A DNA stretch of 64,000 bases, from positions 7,560,926-7,624,925 of the forward strand of contig JAKSZT010053881.1 of NCBI GenBank assembly GCA_026826555.1. Reading direction: 5' to 3'. Position numbers and translations under genes: made by a program. The notes below the pieces were generated by a model. It saw nothing but the letters and a program-made list of their open reading frames with translations. It ran no database searches and had not been told where the DNA came from. This document shows positions 1 to 11,175 of the stretch, piece after piece. Source of the stretch: Tolypeutes matacus. Lineage: Eukaryota > Chordata > Mammalia > Cingulata > Chlamyphoridae. The number at the start of each line of letters is the position of its first letter. The stretch's first letter is position 1.

Positions 1-368
1 GTCCCAGCAGAGGAGAACTGCATGATGTGCTCAAGTGACTCTCACAAGACCTGTGCGGGCTTCCTCAGGACCAGTCCTGCTTGTCCCAGATGTCTCAGAA
101 ACATCAAACCAACCAGTTATACTCAGGACAAATGCCTTCCACTGCCTGAGCACCTGTCCATTGGTGAACAGGGACCTTGTCCTGGGCCTGCCATGTTTGA
201 TCAGTTGTATCTAGCTGGAGGGAATGGAAGGTAAGGAAGGGCCTGGCCCCTCACTCCCAGTTCCAGAGCTGCCCCCCACCAGGGACCAGGAGTCCCAGGC
301 ATCACGGGACACCCCAGGATGGGGGGAGAAAGAAGCCATCGAAGGTGGGGTGGGGAGCTGGCCCCACC
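1..368 (-). other. Probable 3' UTR of the KCNK5 retrocopy
   Basis: This stretch lies directly downstream (minus strand) of the degenerate stop codon of the KCNK5 retrocopy. It shows no conserved frame and no recognisable repeat, and its composition resembles the adjoining pseudogene. The parent gene has a long 3' UTR, so the simplest reading is that retrocopy sequence continues off the left edge. No poly(A) tail or target-site duplication is visible, so the 3' boundary lies outside the window. Inference only. Confidence 0.5.
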
Positions 369-1798
369 TCATGGTGCCTTTGGGCTGTTGGCCTTATTGT
401 ACTGGTTCATAAGCTGTTTGTAAGGAAGAGCTCAGACTCAGTGCTGGTGAAGGCAGACTTCTTCAAGGAGGGGAGCTAGTCCAGGTTCAGAGGTGCCTCA
501 TCCTCGGCCCCCTCCTGGGGCCTCTCCTCCCCAGACAGGCTGTTTTCCAGGGAAGACTGGGAGGTCTCCTTGTCCAAGAGGCCTGCCTCCTCATTCATAA
601 AGGTGATGCTGGCCTTGTGGAAGATGAGCGGGTGGCAGTCCTGAACATCCCATGGCTCGCCCTCCTCGCTGATGTGGTCCAGATGGTTGATGAACACCTC
701 GGAGTGAGGAGCATCCGTGGTGGCCTGCGCCCCAGCCTCCTCACAGGGGGGTCTTGACATGTGGCCTTTGGAATAGGCCACCAGGGAGGCTGGGAGGGCC
801 AGCAGCCCACCCCCTTGAGGCCCCAGCCCTGGTCCAGGTCCAAGCCCAGGTCCCGGGACCCTTTCCCCACCCCCATTCATCTCAATGGCCTTCTTTATTT
901 GTTTGATGAGGTCAATGTAGGTCTCCTGCTTTTTGTACATAAAGCTGAAAATGTTGACGTCCTTGGAGGCTGTACTCCCTGCCATCTGCAGGGCCTTTTT
1001 GGAGAGTGGAGAGCTCTCAAAGGACTCCTTCCACCACTGCAGCTTCTTAATGGCTTTGTGGACTTCCACAAACATGCTCACCTTCCAGTTGACAAAGAGG
1101 GACAGCCAGGCCAGCCCCAGATAGATCCAGAATGCCACAAAGTAGTGGTATAGGGCGTGGTAGTTATCACTGGGGCTCACACCAGCCACAAAGTGGCCAA
1201 AGCTGGTAGTGAAGATGGTGATAAAGCTGGAGTAGAGGCCCTCAATATAGCTCCACTTCTGGGTCACCATGAAAACGAAGGATGGAATCGCCAGGAGGAC
1301 CAGGACGTCCCCCACGACGAAGATGGCTGTGACATGATCTGTGCATTCCCCAGGCTCACACCTCTCTTGGTGGGAACTGGCCCCAGCCTCTTGGAATGTA
1401 CCCCAAAGAACTTGCCCAGGGTACTGATCCATGCCAGGCTGTGCATCGCCCCAAAGAGACCATAGAAGATGCACAAGAGACACCCGACAGGAGTGTATTG
1501 GGAGCCAAGCTGCCATAGCCAATGGTGGTGATGACGGTGGCTACAAAAATGACCGCACTGGGCCAGTTCCAGTTGTTGAAGGTCTGGTTCCCTCTGATGG
1601 GCACACCCTGCCCTGTAGCATCAGATACTACCTGCAGGATCCTGTCCAGGCCCTTCCGGCCTAGGCACGGGTAGTCCTTGAGCAGCTGCAGGTTCTGTGT
1701 GTAGTAGTTTTTCTCAGCCTCCTTCCAGTGCAACTCTTCGAGCACCTCGAAGATCGCTGCCTGATGGCCGAGGTGAGCCGAGGGCCCCGATCCGCCGT
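369..1798 (-). pseudogene. KCNK5: KCNK5 (TASK-2 two-pore K+ channel) processed pseudogene
   Basis: The parent is a two-pore-domain, acid/alkali-sensitive potassium channel of the plasma membrane. Conserved segments occur in channel order without introns: AAIFEVLEE and NQTFNNWNWPSAVIF (first pore region), filter TTIGYG, FYGLFG, WISTLGKFFG, TKRGVSL, FVFMVT, WIYLGLAWLSLFVNWKVSMF (last membrane segments), KESFESSP, STASKDVNIFSF, then a degraded tail ending PYKQLMNQYNKANSPK before TGA at 369-371. It is broken. The start codon is ACG (1796-1798), most of the first membrane helix is deleted with a frameshift, and two more frameshifts lie near 1490 and 1335. The second selectivity filter reads TTSFGH where TIGFGD is expected. 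About 16 codons are missing near 765, a premature stop lies at 476-478, and there is a further frameshift near 415. Lack of introns marks it as an L1-made retrocopy; the gene name rests on remembered protein similarity. Confidence 0.9.
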
Positions 1799-2230
1799 GG
1801 CGGCAGAAAGCCTCCCATGGCTCCCATGGTGGCCTGACCACCGGTCCTTTCGGCTTCTGGAAACCGATGTTTGAATTTGGAGCTACGCATGCGCAGTGCC
1901 CCAGCGCCCTAGCGCCGCTCCGCGGACAAAATTGCTCGGCCACATTGGCCCACAGAACGCGGGAAACTGCGCGGGGCTGCTCACGTGGGCAGGGGCTGGA
2001 CGGACACGAAGTGGGCGAAGGGTGGCCTGATCAGCGGGAGCGGGGAAAACTCAGGACACGCTGACAGCCCGGCGCACCATAAGCACTCTGCCGCCTGCTC
2101 ACCTCCACGCACCTATTTAACTAGCGCGGGGCTGGCTCTGCCCTCGCCCCAGACCCCAGCGTGGGAGGGACCGCGCAGGCCTTCCCCCCATGCAGGCCCC
2201 GCCCGGTGCAGGCCCCGCGGCCTGCCCCCT
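1799..2230. promoter_or_regulatory. GC/CpG-rich segment at the 5' end of the KCNK5 retrocopy
   Basis: A sharply bounded GC-rich block with many CpGs, ending at 2230 where T-rich L1 sequence starts. It contains an NRF1-like core GCATGCGC (1888-1895), an E-box CACGTG near 1982-1987, GC boxes (CCCCGCCC near 2200) and a TATTTAA near 2111. It may be the retained 5' UTR of the parent mRNA, part of the parent's CpG island carried along by an upstream start site, or a pre-existing CpG island into which the copy inserted. No transcript evidence is available here. Confidence 0.4.
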
Positions 2231-2935
2231 GGGATAGTTTTTATTGGTTTTTCTCTTCATTGTGGATCATATCTTCTTGCTTTGTTATATTCTTGGTAAT
2301 TTTTGATTGAATGCCAGACATGGCTCATTTTACCTCCTTGGATGTAGAATATTTTTGTATCCCTGTTAATATTCTTAAGCTTTGTTCTTGGAAACAGTTT
2401 GATCCTCTGGTGTCTTCCTTTTAAGATTTGTTAGGCTGGCCAGAACAGGTTTTAACAGGACAAATTATTCTCCACTACTAAAGCAAGACTCCACAGAACC
2501 TCCATGTGCCATTTATTTTGAGGCTTTCTGGTCTGGCTAGTGGGAACAAGCTCTGCGCAGTGCTTGTGTGAGCCCCAAATATTGTTTCCTCCGATCTTTT
2601 CAGGTAGTTCTTTCCCTGGTCTTCGGTAGTTTCCTCATATGCATGTGCTAATCATTGAACTCTGATTAATTCCTTAGGGGGATCTTCTGCAGGTCTTAGG
2701 AGTTCTCCCTCTGTGCAGCTCTCTCCTCTCTAGTAGGCTTCTTATGCTCTGAGCTCCATCTCTCAACTTAGGGAGTCCTCCAGGCTCTGCCTGGTTTTCT
2801 GTGTCTCCACCACAGCCTGGAAACTCTCAAGAGGGTATGTTGCGTCAATCATAGGTTCAGCTTGCTTGTTTCCTGTCTCTCAGGGATCTCTGTCTGTTGT
2901 TGCCTGACGTCCAATGCCTTGAAAACCATTATTTC
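2231..2935 (-). mobile_element. Old L1 (L1M-type) 5' region fragment, antisense
   Basis: The T-rich strand matches the remembered complement of the L1M 5' untranslated region, for example ATTGAATGCCAGACATGGC, GGATGTAGAATATTTTTGTAT and CTTTGTTCTTGGAAACAGTTTGATCC, in the correct order. Heavily diverged. The left edge abuts the CpG-rich block without a visible poly(T), so it is an internal fragment. Confidence 0.65.
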
Positions 2936-3088
2936 ATATGTTTGGTCTGTTTTTTTTCCCCCAGTTGTTTCAAGAGGGAGGGTCAATCTCCATTTTGGAT
3001 GAAAGCAGAAGTTCCCTTCTTCCCACTGTTTTTAAGCAGCAGCAGTACCTCTCTCTTTACCTGATAGACCTTTTCCATATTTCTCTTT

Positions 3089-3245
3089 CAGTGATTCTCA
3101 GCCCTGTCTGTGCATCTTGGGTGAGGTTTTAAAAGCTACAACAGCTGGGCTATCCATGACATTCTGATTCAGTGAACCTCACATCTGTATTTTTAAAAGC
3201 TACACAGTTGATTCTGATGAACAGCCTGGCAGAGGTCCATTGACT
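3089..3245. mobile_element. MER5A-like hAT-Charlie DNA transposon remnant
   Basis: The order CAGTGATTCTCAGCCCT ... GCATC ... CAGCTGGGC ... ACATTCTGATTCAGT ... follows the MER5A consensus (TTCTCAA, CTGGGCC, TTCTGATTCAGTAGG). Diverged, with no intact terminal inverted repeats. Confidence 0.55.
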
Positions 3246-3567
3246 CATGTGTAATTCATAGGCAATTTCAACCTTGGCAATGACCAAGGTTGTTATCTTT
3301 AATCTACAAGGAACAGAATAAAAGAGGTAAGAAGAACAGATGAGGGGTGTGGTCCTATTCTGTATCTCAGGGCCTTTCTTGGTGTTAATATTCATCCTCT
3401 TGTGTTATTTAACCTCTTCAGCTGCTTTTTACATAAGTCTCAGTATAGGGTGGCTCAAAGAAATAAAAAAGAATTTCAAATTAATGAGGTTGTGTAGAAA
3501 ACAGAAGGGATAAAAACTGAAGCAAAGAGGGTCAGAAGACATGGCCTGAAGAATAAGAGAATCTAGA
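3246..3567. other. No feature seen
   Basis: Single-copy-looking sequence without a credible coding frame, structured RNA or repeat that I can recognise. Confidence 0.5.
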
Positions 3568-3752
3568 AAGAGGCTCAAACTTGAGTTCTTTAAGAATCAT
3601 CTGGGAACCCATTACAATGTAAATTTCTGTGGACCACATACAGCCATCTCAGTAGAGCTAGAGTTATGGCCAGGGATCTATAATTTCGATAGGAGTTCCA
3701 GATAAGTCTGATGAAGGAGACCCACAGCCCAATTTGAAAAATATTGATCTTG
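3568..3752. mobile_element. MER5-like DNA transposon remnant (degraded)
   Basis: AATCATCTGGGAACCCATTA, followed by a GGACCACAT and a GAGTTCCAGATAAGTCTGATG block, recalls the MER5 core (AATCACCTGGGGAGC, TCCAGGTGATGCTGATG). The match is weak and orientation is not assigned. Confidence 0.35.
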
Positions 3753-5569
3753 CCCTAACATTAGGTGAGGTACCATGAAAATCCTTATAAGAAAAGAGTT
3801 TGTGAAGTCCAGGCTAACAATTAAGACAGCATAATTTTCTAGTAGTTATGGACATGTTTTTGACCTATTACTCTTGAATGAATGAATGAAAGAATAAATG
3901 CCTAGATGGCTGAATAAATTGATGTAAATCCTGCTTTCTGTACTCATACATAGATGTGACTCATTTATAATAACCATATTAATTATTGATATAAATATGA
4001 TTAGAGCCATCATCCTTTATATTTGTTTCTTAAAATATATTAACATTTAGCACAATAATCCATTTATACTCTTAAACAGCTTAGCAAATCCTTTTCAAAA
4101 TGGTGTAAATGCAAATTCCAGTCCAATACCAGAAACATACTCATGTATTTGGATTTATGAATGTAAAAAATAATAAAGCTCCTTTGAGTTTAAGAATGCT
4201 TTTATCAAGAAAAAAAATCACCAGTTAAAGAAAAATTTAACACCTATGGTCAGTTGTAAACAGTTATTCTTTCTGATATGTCTTATTTTCTCAAGCATTT
4301 CTTTTTGATGTGCGACAAATAATACCTAAGTGACAAAATACAAATATGTTAAAGATGTGAAGTTTGTATTGACCATTTGATGTATCACTGAAAATAAATT
4401 CTGAGTAGAGAAACATTTCTTGGTTACTGATAGATTTCTCTTTTTCCCACAACTTGGAATAGTTCATAAATTAATAATTAATTTAGTATTATAAAAAACT
4501 CTTTTATTATCAAATTTCTTTCATCAAGAGACCATTCTGTCTTCTGAGGGGTCATCTGAATCTGTCAAAATGAGACAATGGTTTAAGTTTCATAGCTGGG
4601 TCTCATAAAAACGATGTAAATTGTGTCAATACTATAAATAAAGGCAAAGGATTTTAAATTAATAAGTACTTATTTTCCACAATAAAGATACCTAAAGAGA
4701 ACTCTGTTTAAAAAATATGATGACTATTCCTTTCAGCTAGTGAAATTAAGAACTTTTAAAGTCTATAGCTATGTCATTCTCACATTTACACAGGTACACA
4801 CTTCAGTGACACGGTATAATAGACTAAGACACAGAATGACTGAACATGGCTCAAGACAAAGCCGGCTACCTATATATCTGGAATATCCATGTTTCTATGG
4901 AAGAGCCTTTCCATTGATATTAAAGTGTATTCTTGTCCCTGCTTTCACTCCTGAACTTTCACTTCCAAGACCCAGTATATTGAATGGATAAGATGATAGA
5001 TAGACAGACAGACAGACAGATAGATGATATATAAATAGATGTTGCATAAGTGCCAAGGAATGTCTCTGTCACTTTTCTCCAGCATCATTCTCTTCTTGAG
5101 CCACACATTTCCATTTGGGTTACTGGATAACACCTCTATAAATACATATTTTTACAAATAATGTTTCCTCTGTTTTTTATTTGATTCCTTCCCCACTTTC
5201 TTCAATTGATAAACATCTTCTCGTCCTTAAAGACTTATCCTCTCCTCTTTGAAGCCTACCTTCTATAGCTTTCCCAGGCATATTATGGTCCATTACTGCT
5301 ATTATTGGTGTTTCTGTCTGCATTCCCCCTAGTCTAGAAACATTCACCCCTAGTCTATGTGCCTCTCACAAAGCCTTCTTTCTCTTCATCTTTTGATGCC
5401 CAGCAGCTAGCATATTTGTACACATGCACACCCATGTGCATACACACACGCTATTCAATAAATTGCACTAGAATATATATTCATACCCACACATATGTGT
5501 GTGTGATCCTATATTTTCTTCTAATAATTTTAAGGTTATATGTTCCATTTTTAAGTTTTTGCTCTATCT
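3753..5569. other. AT-rich single-copy sequence, no gene
   Basis: Only short stop-limited frames are present. Apart from a GATA/GACA tract at 4991-5040 and CA/CATA-rich patches near 5415-5505, nothing recognisable stands out. Confidence 0.5.
4991..5040. repeat. Compound tetranucleotide microsatellite (GATA)n(GACA)n(GATA)n
   Basis: GATAGATAGACAGACAGACA followed by further GACA and GATA units, then decayed ATA units. Short and imperfect; likely length-variable. Confidence 0.9.
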
Positions 5570-6058
5570 GGAGCTAATGCTTATATAAGGTACAAGGTAA
5601 AAGATTTATTTTCCCCCCATTAGTATAACTAATTGTCCTATCACCACTTATTGAATAGTGTATTGAATAATACAGTTTCAAATTTGCAATCCCAGCTCTA
5701 TCCTATATCAAATTTGCATCTGTTTCATGTCTCTTTATTTTGTTCCATTAATCTATTTGTCTCTACCTGTGGCAACATCAAAATACTGTAATTATTATAG
5801 TTTTAAAATAAGTCTTGATATTTTAAACAAGCAGGCCTTGATATGAAGCCCTCTGCCTCATGTATTTTTATTGGGAGTTCATTAAATCTGTAAGTTAATT
5901 TGGGAGTAATAGATCTCTTTGTGTTATTGAGTCTGCCTATTTATGAACATGGTATACTTATCCATTCATCTTCTTTAATGTCTTTCAACTAAGACATACT
6001 TCTACAAAGATCTTACACATAGTATAATATAGATCTATTCCTACACATCTTATTTTTT
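5570..6058 (-). mobile_element. L1M fragment, ORF2 region, antisense
   Basis: Antisense L1 ORF2 phrases occur in order: the complement of the region around CAAATGGTGC, TTTTGTTCCATTAATCTATTTGTC, AATACTGTAATTATTATAG, and GGGAGTTCATTAAATCTGTAAG. It has no 3' UTR of its own, since that would lie to the left, and it ends where a separate L1 3' end starts at about 6059. Confidence 0.7.
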
Positions 6059-6637
6059 ATTGCTATTATAAGTAATATATTGTTTAACAGCATTATTGAA
6101 GTATAGTTGACATACAAAACACTGCACAGATATAAAATAAGTCATGTTGACATCTATATGCACCCATGAAACCAACATCACAATCAAGATAATGAATATA
6201 TCCATTAGCACAGAAGTCTCTCCATGTCCCCCTTGTAATCCTTCTGTATTAGTTTCCTCTTGTACTTTAACAAATTACCAAAATATTGTGACTTAAAACT
6301 ACACATTTCTGCTGGACAGAAGTACAAAAAACAGTTTCACTGGACTAAGGTCACGGTGTTGGCAGGGCTGGTTCCTTCTGGAGGCTTCAGGGGAGAAATG
6401 ATTTCCTTGCTTTTTTCAGTTTCTAGAGACTGCTTGCATTCCTTGGCTCATGACCACTTGCTTGTATCTCTCTAACCTCTTGCTTCTGTAGTAACACTTC
6501 TACTATTAACGCTGATCCTCCTCTCTCCCTCTTATAAGCCACTTGTAGCTGTATTGGACTGGCCAGGATAATCCAGGGCACTCTACCCACCTCAAGGTCC
6601 TTAATTGAATCACATCTCCAAAGTCCCTTTTACCATG

Positions 6638-7320
6638 CATCTAGTTTGCCAGGCAGCTATGACAAACATCACACGATGGATTGGCTTAAACAATGGGAAT
6701 TTATTGGCTCACAGTTTTTAGGCCAGGAGTGCCAAATCAAGGCAAGGTGACACTTTTCCCCCAAAGTCGTTTAAATTCTGGTGCTGGATTGCTGGTAATC
6801 CTTGGGGTTCCTTTGCTTCCATCTCTGCCATGGCAATATCCTCTCCTTTCTCTTCCAGGTTCTGTTCACTTCCAGCTTCTGTTGACTTCTGGCTTTTGAC
6901 TCCTCTCTGTGGCTTTCTCCAACTATGTGTAATTTCTTCTGCTTATAAAGGATTTCAGTTATCAGGATTAAGATTCATCCTCATTCAGTTGGGCCACACG
7001 TTAACTGAAATTATCGTCTTCAAAAGGCTCTATTTATAATGGGTTCATACCCACAAGGATGAGAATTAAGTTTAAGAACATATCTAGGGAAGCGGCTGTG
7101 GCTCAATCAGTAGGGCTCCCGTTTACCATATGGGAGGCCCCAGGTTCGGTTCCTGGGGCCTCCTGGTGAAGGCAAGCCCGCCCGCACGGCGTGGTTAGCT
7201 GACCCAGCGAGCACAAGCAGCAAGGGGGGGATAAATGAATAAATAAATAAAATCTTTAAAAAAAAAAAAAAAAAAAAAAAGAACATATCTAAATTGGGGT
7301 ACATAATTCAATCTACCATA
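6638..7320 (-). mobile_element. Second MaLR-like LTR nested in the first
   Basis: Similar to the LTR at 7513-7954 in GGATTGGCTTAAACAATGGGA, AATCCTTGGGGTTCCTTTG, CTTCAAAAGG and GGGGTACATAATTCAATCTACC. Flanked by CCATG (6633-6637) and TCATG (7321-7325), a 4/5 match to a 5-bp LTR target duplication. The outer LTR reads continuously across it. A DAS-SINE (7087-7278) was later inserted within it. Confidence 0.65.
7087..7278 (+). mobile_element. DAS-type SINE (tRNA-Ala head), young copy
   Basis: The pol III A box lies near TGGCTCAATCAG and the B box is GGTTCGGTTCC, followed by a GC-rich body (GCCCGCACGGCGTGGTTAGC), (AATA)n and a pure A tail of about 20. Perfect 13-bp target duplications AAGAACATATCTA lie at 7074-7086 and 7279-7291. 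It is almost identical to the copy at 55776-55961, so the subfamily was active recently. Confidence 0.9.
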
Positions 7321-7512
7321 TCATGTAAGGTAACATATTTACAATTTCTGAAAGTTAGGACAAGGGCATCTTTGGGGGACCATTATTTAGCCAACCACAC
7401 TCTCTCCCATCCCTCTTTCCATCTCTGCTCTCTGCACAACTCTAGGTTATTTGGTATTTTCTAGAAGTTTAAATATATGGAATTATACAGTATGTACTCT
7501 TTTTTTGGGGTA

Positions 7513-7954
7513 TGTCTTAGTTTTTCAGATGTTCAAATAGGTACTACACATGGGTTGGCTTAAACAATAGGAATTTTTTGGCCCACAATTTTGAGGCTAG
7601 AAGAAGTCCATAACTGAGGTGTCAGCAAGGAAATGCTTTCTTCCCAAAGACAGTGGTATTCTAGGGCTGTCCCAGTCCTTGGGGTTCCTTGAGTTTTCCA
7701 TCTGATGGCATTGTCCTCTCTTTTCTCTTCTGAGTGCCATTGACTTGACTTCTAGCTCTTGTAGCTTTCTCTCCTCTGAATTTCGTTTTCCTTGTAAAGA
7801 AGATCCACATCAAAGCCCAACATGATTCAGTTTACCACATCTTAAAAATAACATCTTCAAAAGGTCCTATTTACCATGGATTCACACCCACAGGAATGAA
7901 TAAAGATTAAGAACTTTTTTTTTCCCCCTGGGGTACATAATTCAATCTACCACA
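7513..7954 (-). mobile_element. MaLR-like solo LTR, antisense
   Basis: It runs from TGTCTTAGTTTTTCAG to CAATCTACCACA (TG...CA ends) with 5-bp flanks GGGTA (7508-7512) and AGGTA (7955-7959). Same family as the LTR at 6638-7320. The host L1 3' UTR reads through from GTATGTACTCTTTTTT to GGGGTCTGGTTTCTCTCAC. Confidence 0.7.
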
Positions 7955-9049
7955 AGGTAGGGGTCTGGTTTCTCTCACTTAGTATAATTATTTTGAGGCT
8001 CATATATGTTATTGCATATATCAATAGTTCATTTCTTTTTACTGCCGAGTAGTATTTCATTGTATGGATATACTACCATTTGTTAATCCATTTTCCTGTT
8101 GATGGATATTTGGGTCATTTCCGGATTTGGCTATTCTAGATAAAGCTACTATAAACATCTATGTATTTATACAGACTTATGCTTTCATTTCTTTGGGGGC
8201 TGGACCATATAGTAGGCATATATTTAAGTTTTTAAGAAACTGTCACTGCTTTCCAAAGTGATTATACCATTTTACATTCCCACCACAGAATATGAGAATT
8301 CAAATTCTTCCACATCCCTTGCTAATACTTGATTTGGTCGAGCTTTTTAATTTTAGTCATTCTAATAGGTGTGTAGTGTCTCATTGTGGCTTCAATCTGC
8401 ATTTTCCTATTGACTAAAAATAAGCATCTTTTCATGTTTTTTTTTGCTATCTATATATTTTCTTTGGTGAAGTGTCTATTCAAGCCTTTTACCCATTTTT
8501 TAAAAATTGGGTTGTTTTTTCTCTTATTGAAATTTGAGAGTTCTTTCTATATTCTGAATACAATCTCCTTATAAGATATATGACTTCAAATAATAATCTA
8601 TGTCTTGTCTCTTCACTCTCTTAGCTGTGTCTTTTGAATATCAGAAGTTTTAATTTTGAAGAAGTCCTATTTATCAATTTGTTCTTTAATGGATTGTGCC
8701 TTTGGTGTTGTATCTAAGAAAGCTTTGCCTAACCCAAGATTGCAAAGATTTTCTCCTATGTTTTCTTGTAGAAATCTTATAGTCTATGATCCATCTTGGG
8801 TTGACTTTTGTAAATCATACTAGGTGTTACTCAAAATTACTTTTAAAAAAATACCTGGATATCCATTTTTAGTGTGTAGGAATACAATTGATTTTTGTGT
8901 ATTGGTCTTATATTCTGCAACTTTGCTAAACTCACTTATTAGTTCTAATATCTTTTATATTAAAATCTATTCAATTCCCAACATAGGCAATCATGTTGTC
9001 ATAATTAAAGGCAGTTTTACTTCTTCCTTTTCTAATCTTGGATGCTTTT

Positions 9050-9187
9050 TTCCCCCCCTTTAGTTAGGCCAGTAAAAAGAATTTATTTGGGAAGTGGGGG
9101 AAAGAACAGGGCTTGCTGAGAAATGGGAGAGAAAGACGGAAATACACACCAAGATTTGGTGCAGTCCCCTCTAGGCAGAGAGAGCCT
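9050..9187 (-). pseudogene. 5'-truncated processed retrocopy of an unidentified transcript
   Basis: A 138-bp insert interrupts the L1M between direct repeats TGGATGCTTTT (9039-9049 and 9188-9198). Read on the minus strand it ends with AATAAA (near 9080), then TTCTTTTTACTGGCC, a short C/G-mixed stretch and an A-run, like the 3' end of a polyadenylated mRNA. The body does not match any SINE or L1 end I know. It probably carries the last part of a 3' UTR. I cannot name the parent. An open frame crosses it but extends into L1 sequence and is not meaningful. Confidence 0.65.
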
Positions 9188-10289
9188 GGATGCTTTTTAA
9201 TTCTGTTTCTTACATCATTGTATTGACTACAACTTCCAGTGGTGAGAATAGATATCTTTGCCATGTTCCTGATCTTAAGAAGAAAGCATTCAATAATTCA
9301 CCATAAAATGTGATGTTAGGTGTAGGTTTTTCATAGATGCCCTTTTCAGGTTGAGGCAGCTCCCTTCTACTCCTAGATTATTGAGAGTTTTAATCAGAAA
9401 TGGATGTTAATAAAACCACATATTTAGTTGAAATTTCCTGTTTGTTCATGGTAGAGAGTAAAAAAATACACATTTGTATATTGATCTTATATCCACCAAC
9501 CATACTAAATTATATTTTTAATTTAATAGTCTTGTTTATAGATTGAGTTTTCTATTTAGATGACCCCATTATGTGTGATTGGGTTTCTTCCTTTCCAAAT
9601 TGTTCACATTTTATTTGTTTTCCTCATCTTATTGCCAAGTTAGGAATCTCCAGAAAATGTTTATACAAGTGGTTAAAGCAGCATCCTTATCTTATATTTC
9701 TGATTGTAAAGAGAATGCTAAATATTTTCCTATTGATATGATATTCATTATTGGATTTTTGTGGATAATCTTATCAGGTTAGTAGTTTTCTTTCTCTTCT
9801 AGTTTGCTGAGTTTATTTTTATAATTTAAAAAGTTCATTAACTTCTTTTTTATTTTTTTCCTGCACCTGGTGAGAATATAATATGTGCATTTTCTCCTTT
9901 AATCCTTTACTGTAGTGAATTATATACATTGGTTTTTGAATGTTTAAAAAACCTACAATCTGATCAAGATGTGTATCTTTGCTTTAAATATTTCTAGATT
10001 TAGTCTACTAATGTTTTATCTGGATTTTTTCCCATCTATGTTCTTGAATGAGAGTGTTCTGTAACTTTCTTTATCTGGTTTTTGGCATCATTGCCATATT
10101 GACCTCATAAAATGAGCTGGGGGATGATCCCTTTTTTCTATTCTCTAAATGAGTTTATGCTATATTGCAATCATATATTCCTTGAACATTTTTTAACACT
10201 CAACTGAAAATCCCCTTGAATTTGGAGTTTTCTCTGTCAGAAAAATTTTAACTACTGCTTCATTTCCCTTTTGTATAGGACCATTTCAG

Positions 10290-11175
10290 ATTTTTTTTTT
10301 AAATCCATTTTATTGGGAAGCGGATGTGGCTCAAGTGATTGAGCTCCCGCCTACCACATGGGAGAAGGACCACATGGGGTTCGGTTCCTGGTGCCTCCTA
10401 AAGAAGACAAGCAAGACAGCAAGCTGGCATGGCAAGCTGCTGCAACAAAATGACAGAACAAGAGACACAAGGAGAAAAACATAATGAGAGACACAACAAA
10501 GCAGGGAGCGGAGGTGGCTCAAGCAATTAGGCACCTCCCTGCTACGTGGGAGGCCCCGGGTTCAGTTCCCAGTGCTCCTACATAAAAGGAAGATGAGCAC
10601 ACAAGGAACAGACAGTGAGCTCAAATAATGAGGGGGTGGGGAGAAATAAATAAATAAAATAAATCTTTAAAAAATCCATTTTATTCAAATGTATTCATAA
10701 AGCATACAATCCATCCAAAGTGTACAATCAATGGTATCTGGTATAATAACAGAGTTGTGCTTTCATCACTTTAATTTATATGAGGGTGTTTTCATTACTC
10801 CAAAAAAAATAATAAACAAAAAGCAAAATACAAACAAACAAAAACTACTCCATAGTAGTCATTGCTCAATCTCTCTATCCTTCCCCTACCATACATAACA
10901 GGCATTCTATTTCCATCTCTCTAATTTGTTTTTTTAACAAATCAATGTTATTGATACTTATTAATAAAGCATAAATCCATCCAAAGTGTAAAATCAGTGG
11001 TGTTCGTTATAATGACATAGTTGTGCATTCATCACTTCAATCATTTTTAGAGCATTTTAATTATTCCAATAATAATAATAATAATAAACAAAAACCAAAC
11101 AACATTCATCTCCTCTCAATGTCTCTGTGTTTCCATTGCTGTACATAGCTGCAATTCTCTGTATTCATTTATATG
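10290..11175 (-). mobile_element. Two tandem L1 3' ends, antisense, inserted in L1M
   Basis: The insert lies between GGACCATTTCAG repeats (10278-10289 and 11176-11187). After a poly(T) it contains L1 3' UTR sequence (TTTATTCAAATGTATTCATAAAGCA... to about 10925) and then a second, related copy (10930-11175: AATAAAGCATAAATCCATCC, AGTTGTGCATTCATCACTTC). Both have the same orientation. The first copy was later hit by a dimeric DAS-SINE at 10315-10671. Confidence 0.75.
10315..10671 (+). mobile_element. Dimeric DAS-type SINE
   Basis: Two tRNA-like heads lie in tandem (GGGAAGCGGATGTGGCTCAAG near 10315 and GGAGCGGAGGTGGCTCAAGC near 10505), each with a B-box-like GGTTCGGTTCC or GGTTCAGTTCC. They are joined by an A/C-rich linker and end in (AATA)n. 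Perfect 14-bp target duplications AAATCCATTTTATT lie at 10301-10314 and 10672-10685. Confidence 0.88.

Larger units (their letters stand above)
6245..7399 (-). mobile_element. MaLR-like (MLT/MST-type) LTR, antisense, split by a second LTR
   Basis: It starts TGTATTAGTTTCCTCTTG and runs through GCAGGGCTGGTTCCTTCTGGAGG, the typical antisense MaLR-type LTR 3' end. It breaks at 6637, resumes at 7326 (TAAGGTAACATATTTACA...) and ends ACCACA at 7399. It lies inside the L1M 3' UTR. Flanks CCTTC/CTCTC are a weak 5-bp duplication. No internal retroviral genes remain; this is a solo LTR remnant. Confidence 0.6.

Noticed and set aside
761..1465. Plus-strand open frames of 63-130 codons
   Set aside because: They are antisense shadows of the KCNK5 retrocopy, whose minus-strand similarity explains the openness.
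7087..7278. A genuine tRNA-Ala gene
   Set aside because: The A and B boxes are SINE-type, the cloverleaf 3' part is replaced by SINE body, and the unit has an A tail and target duplications.
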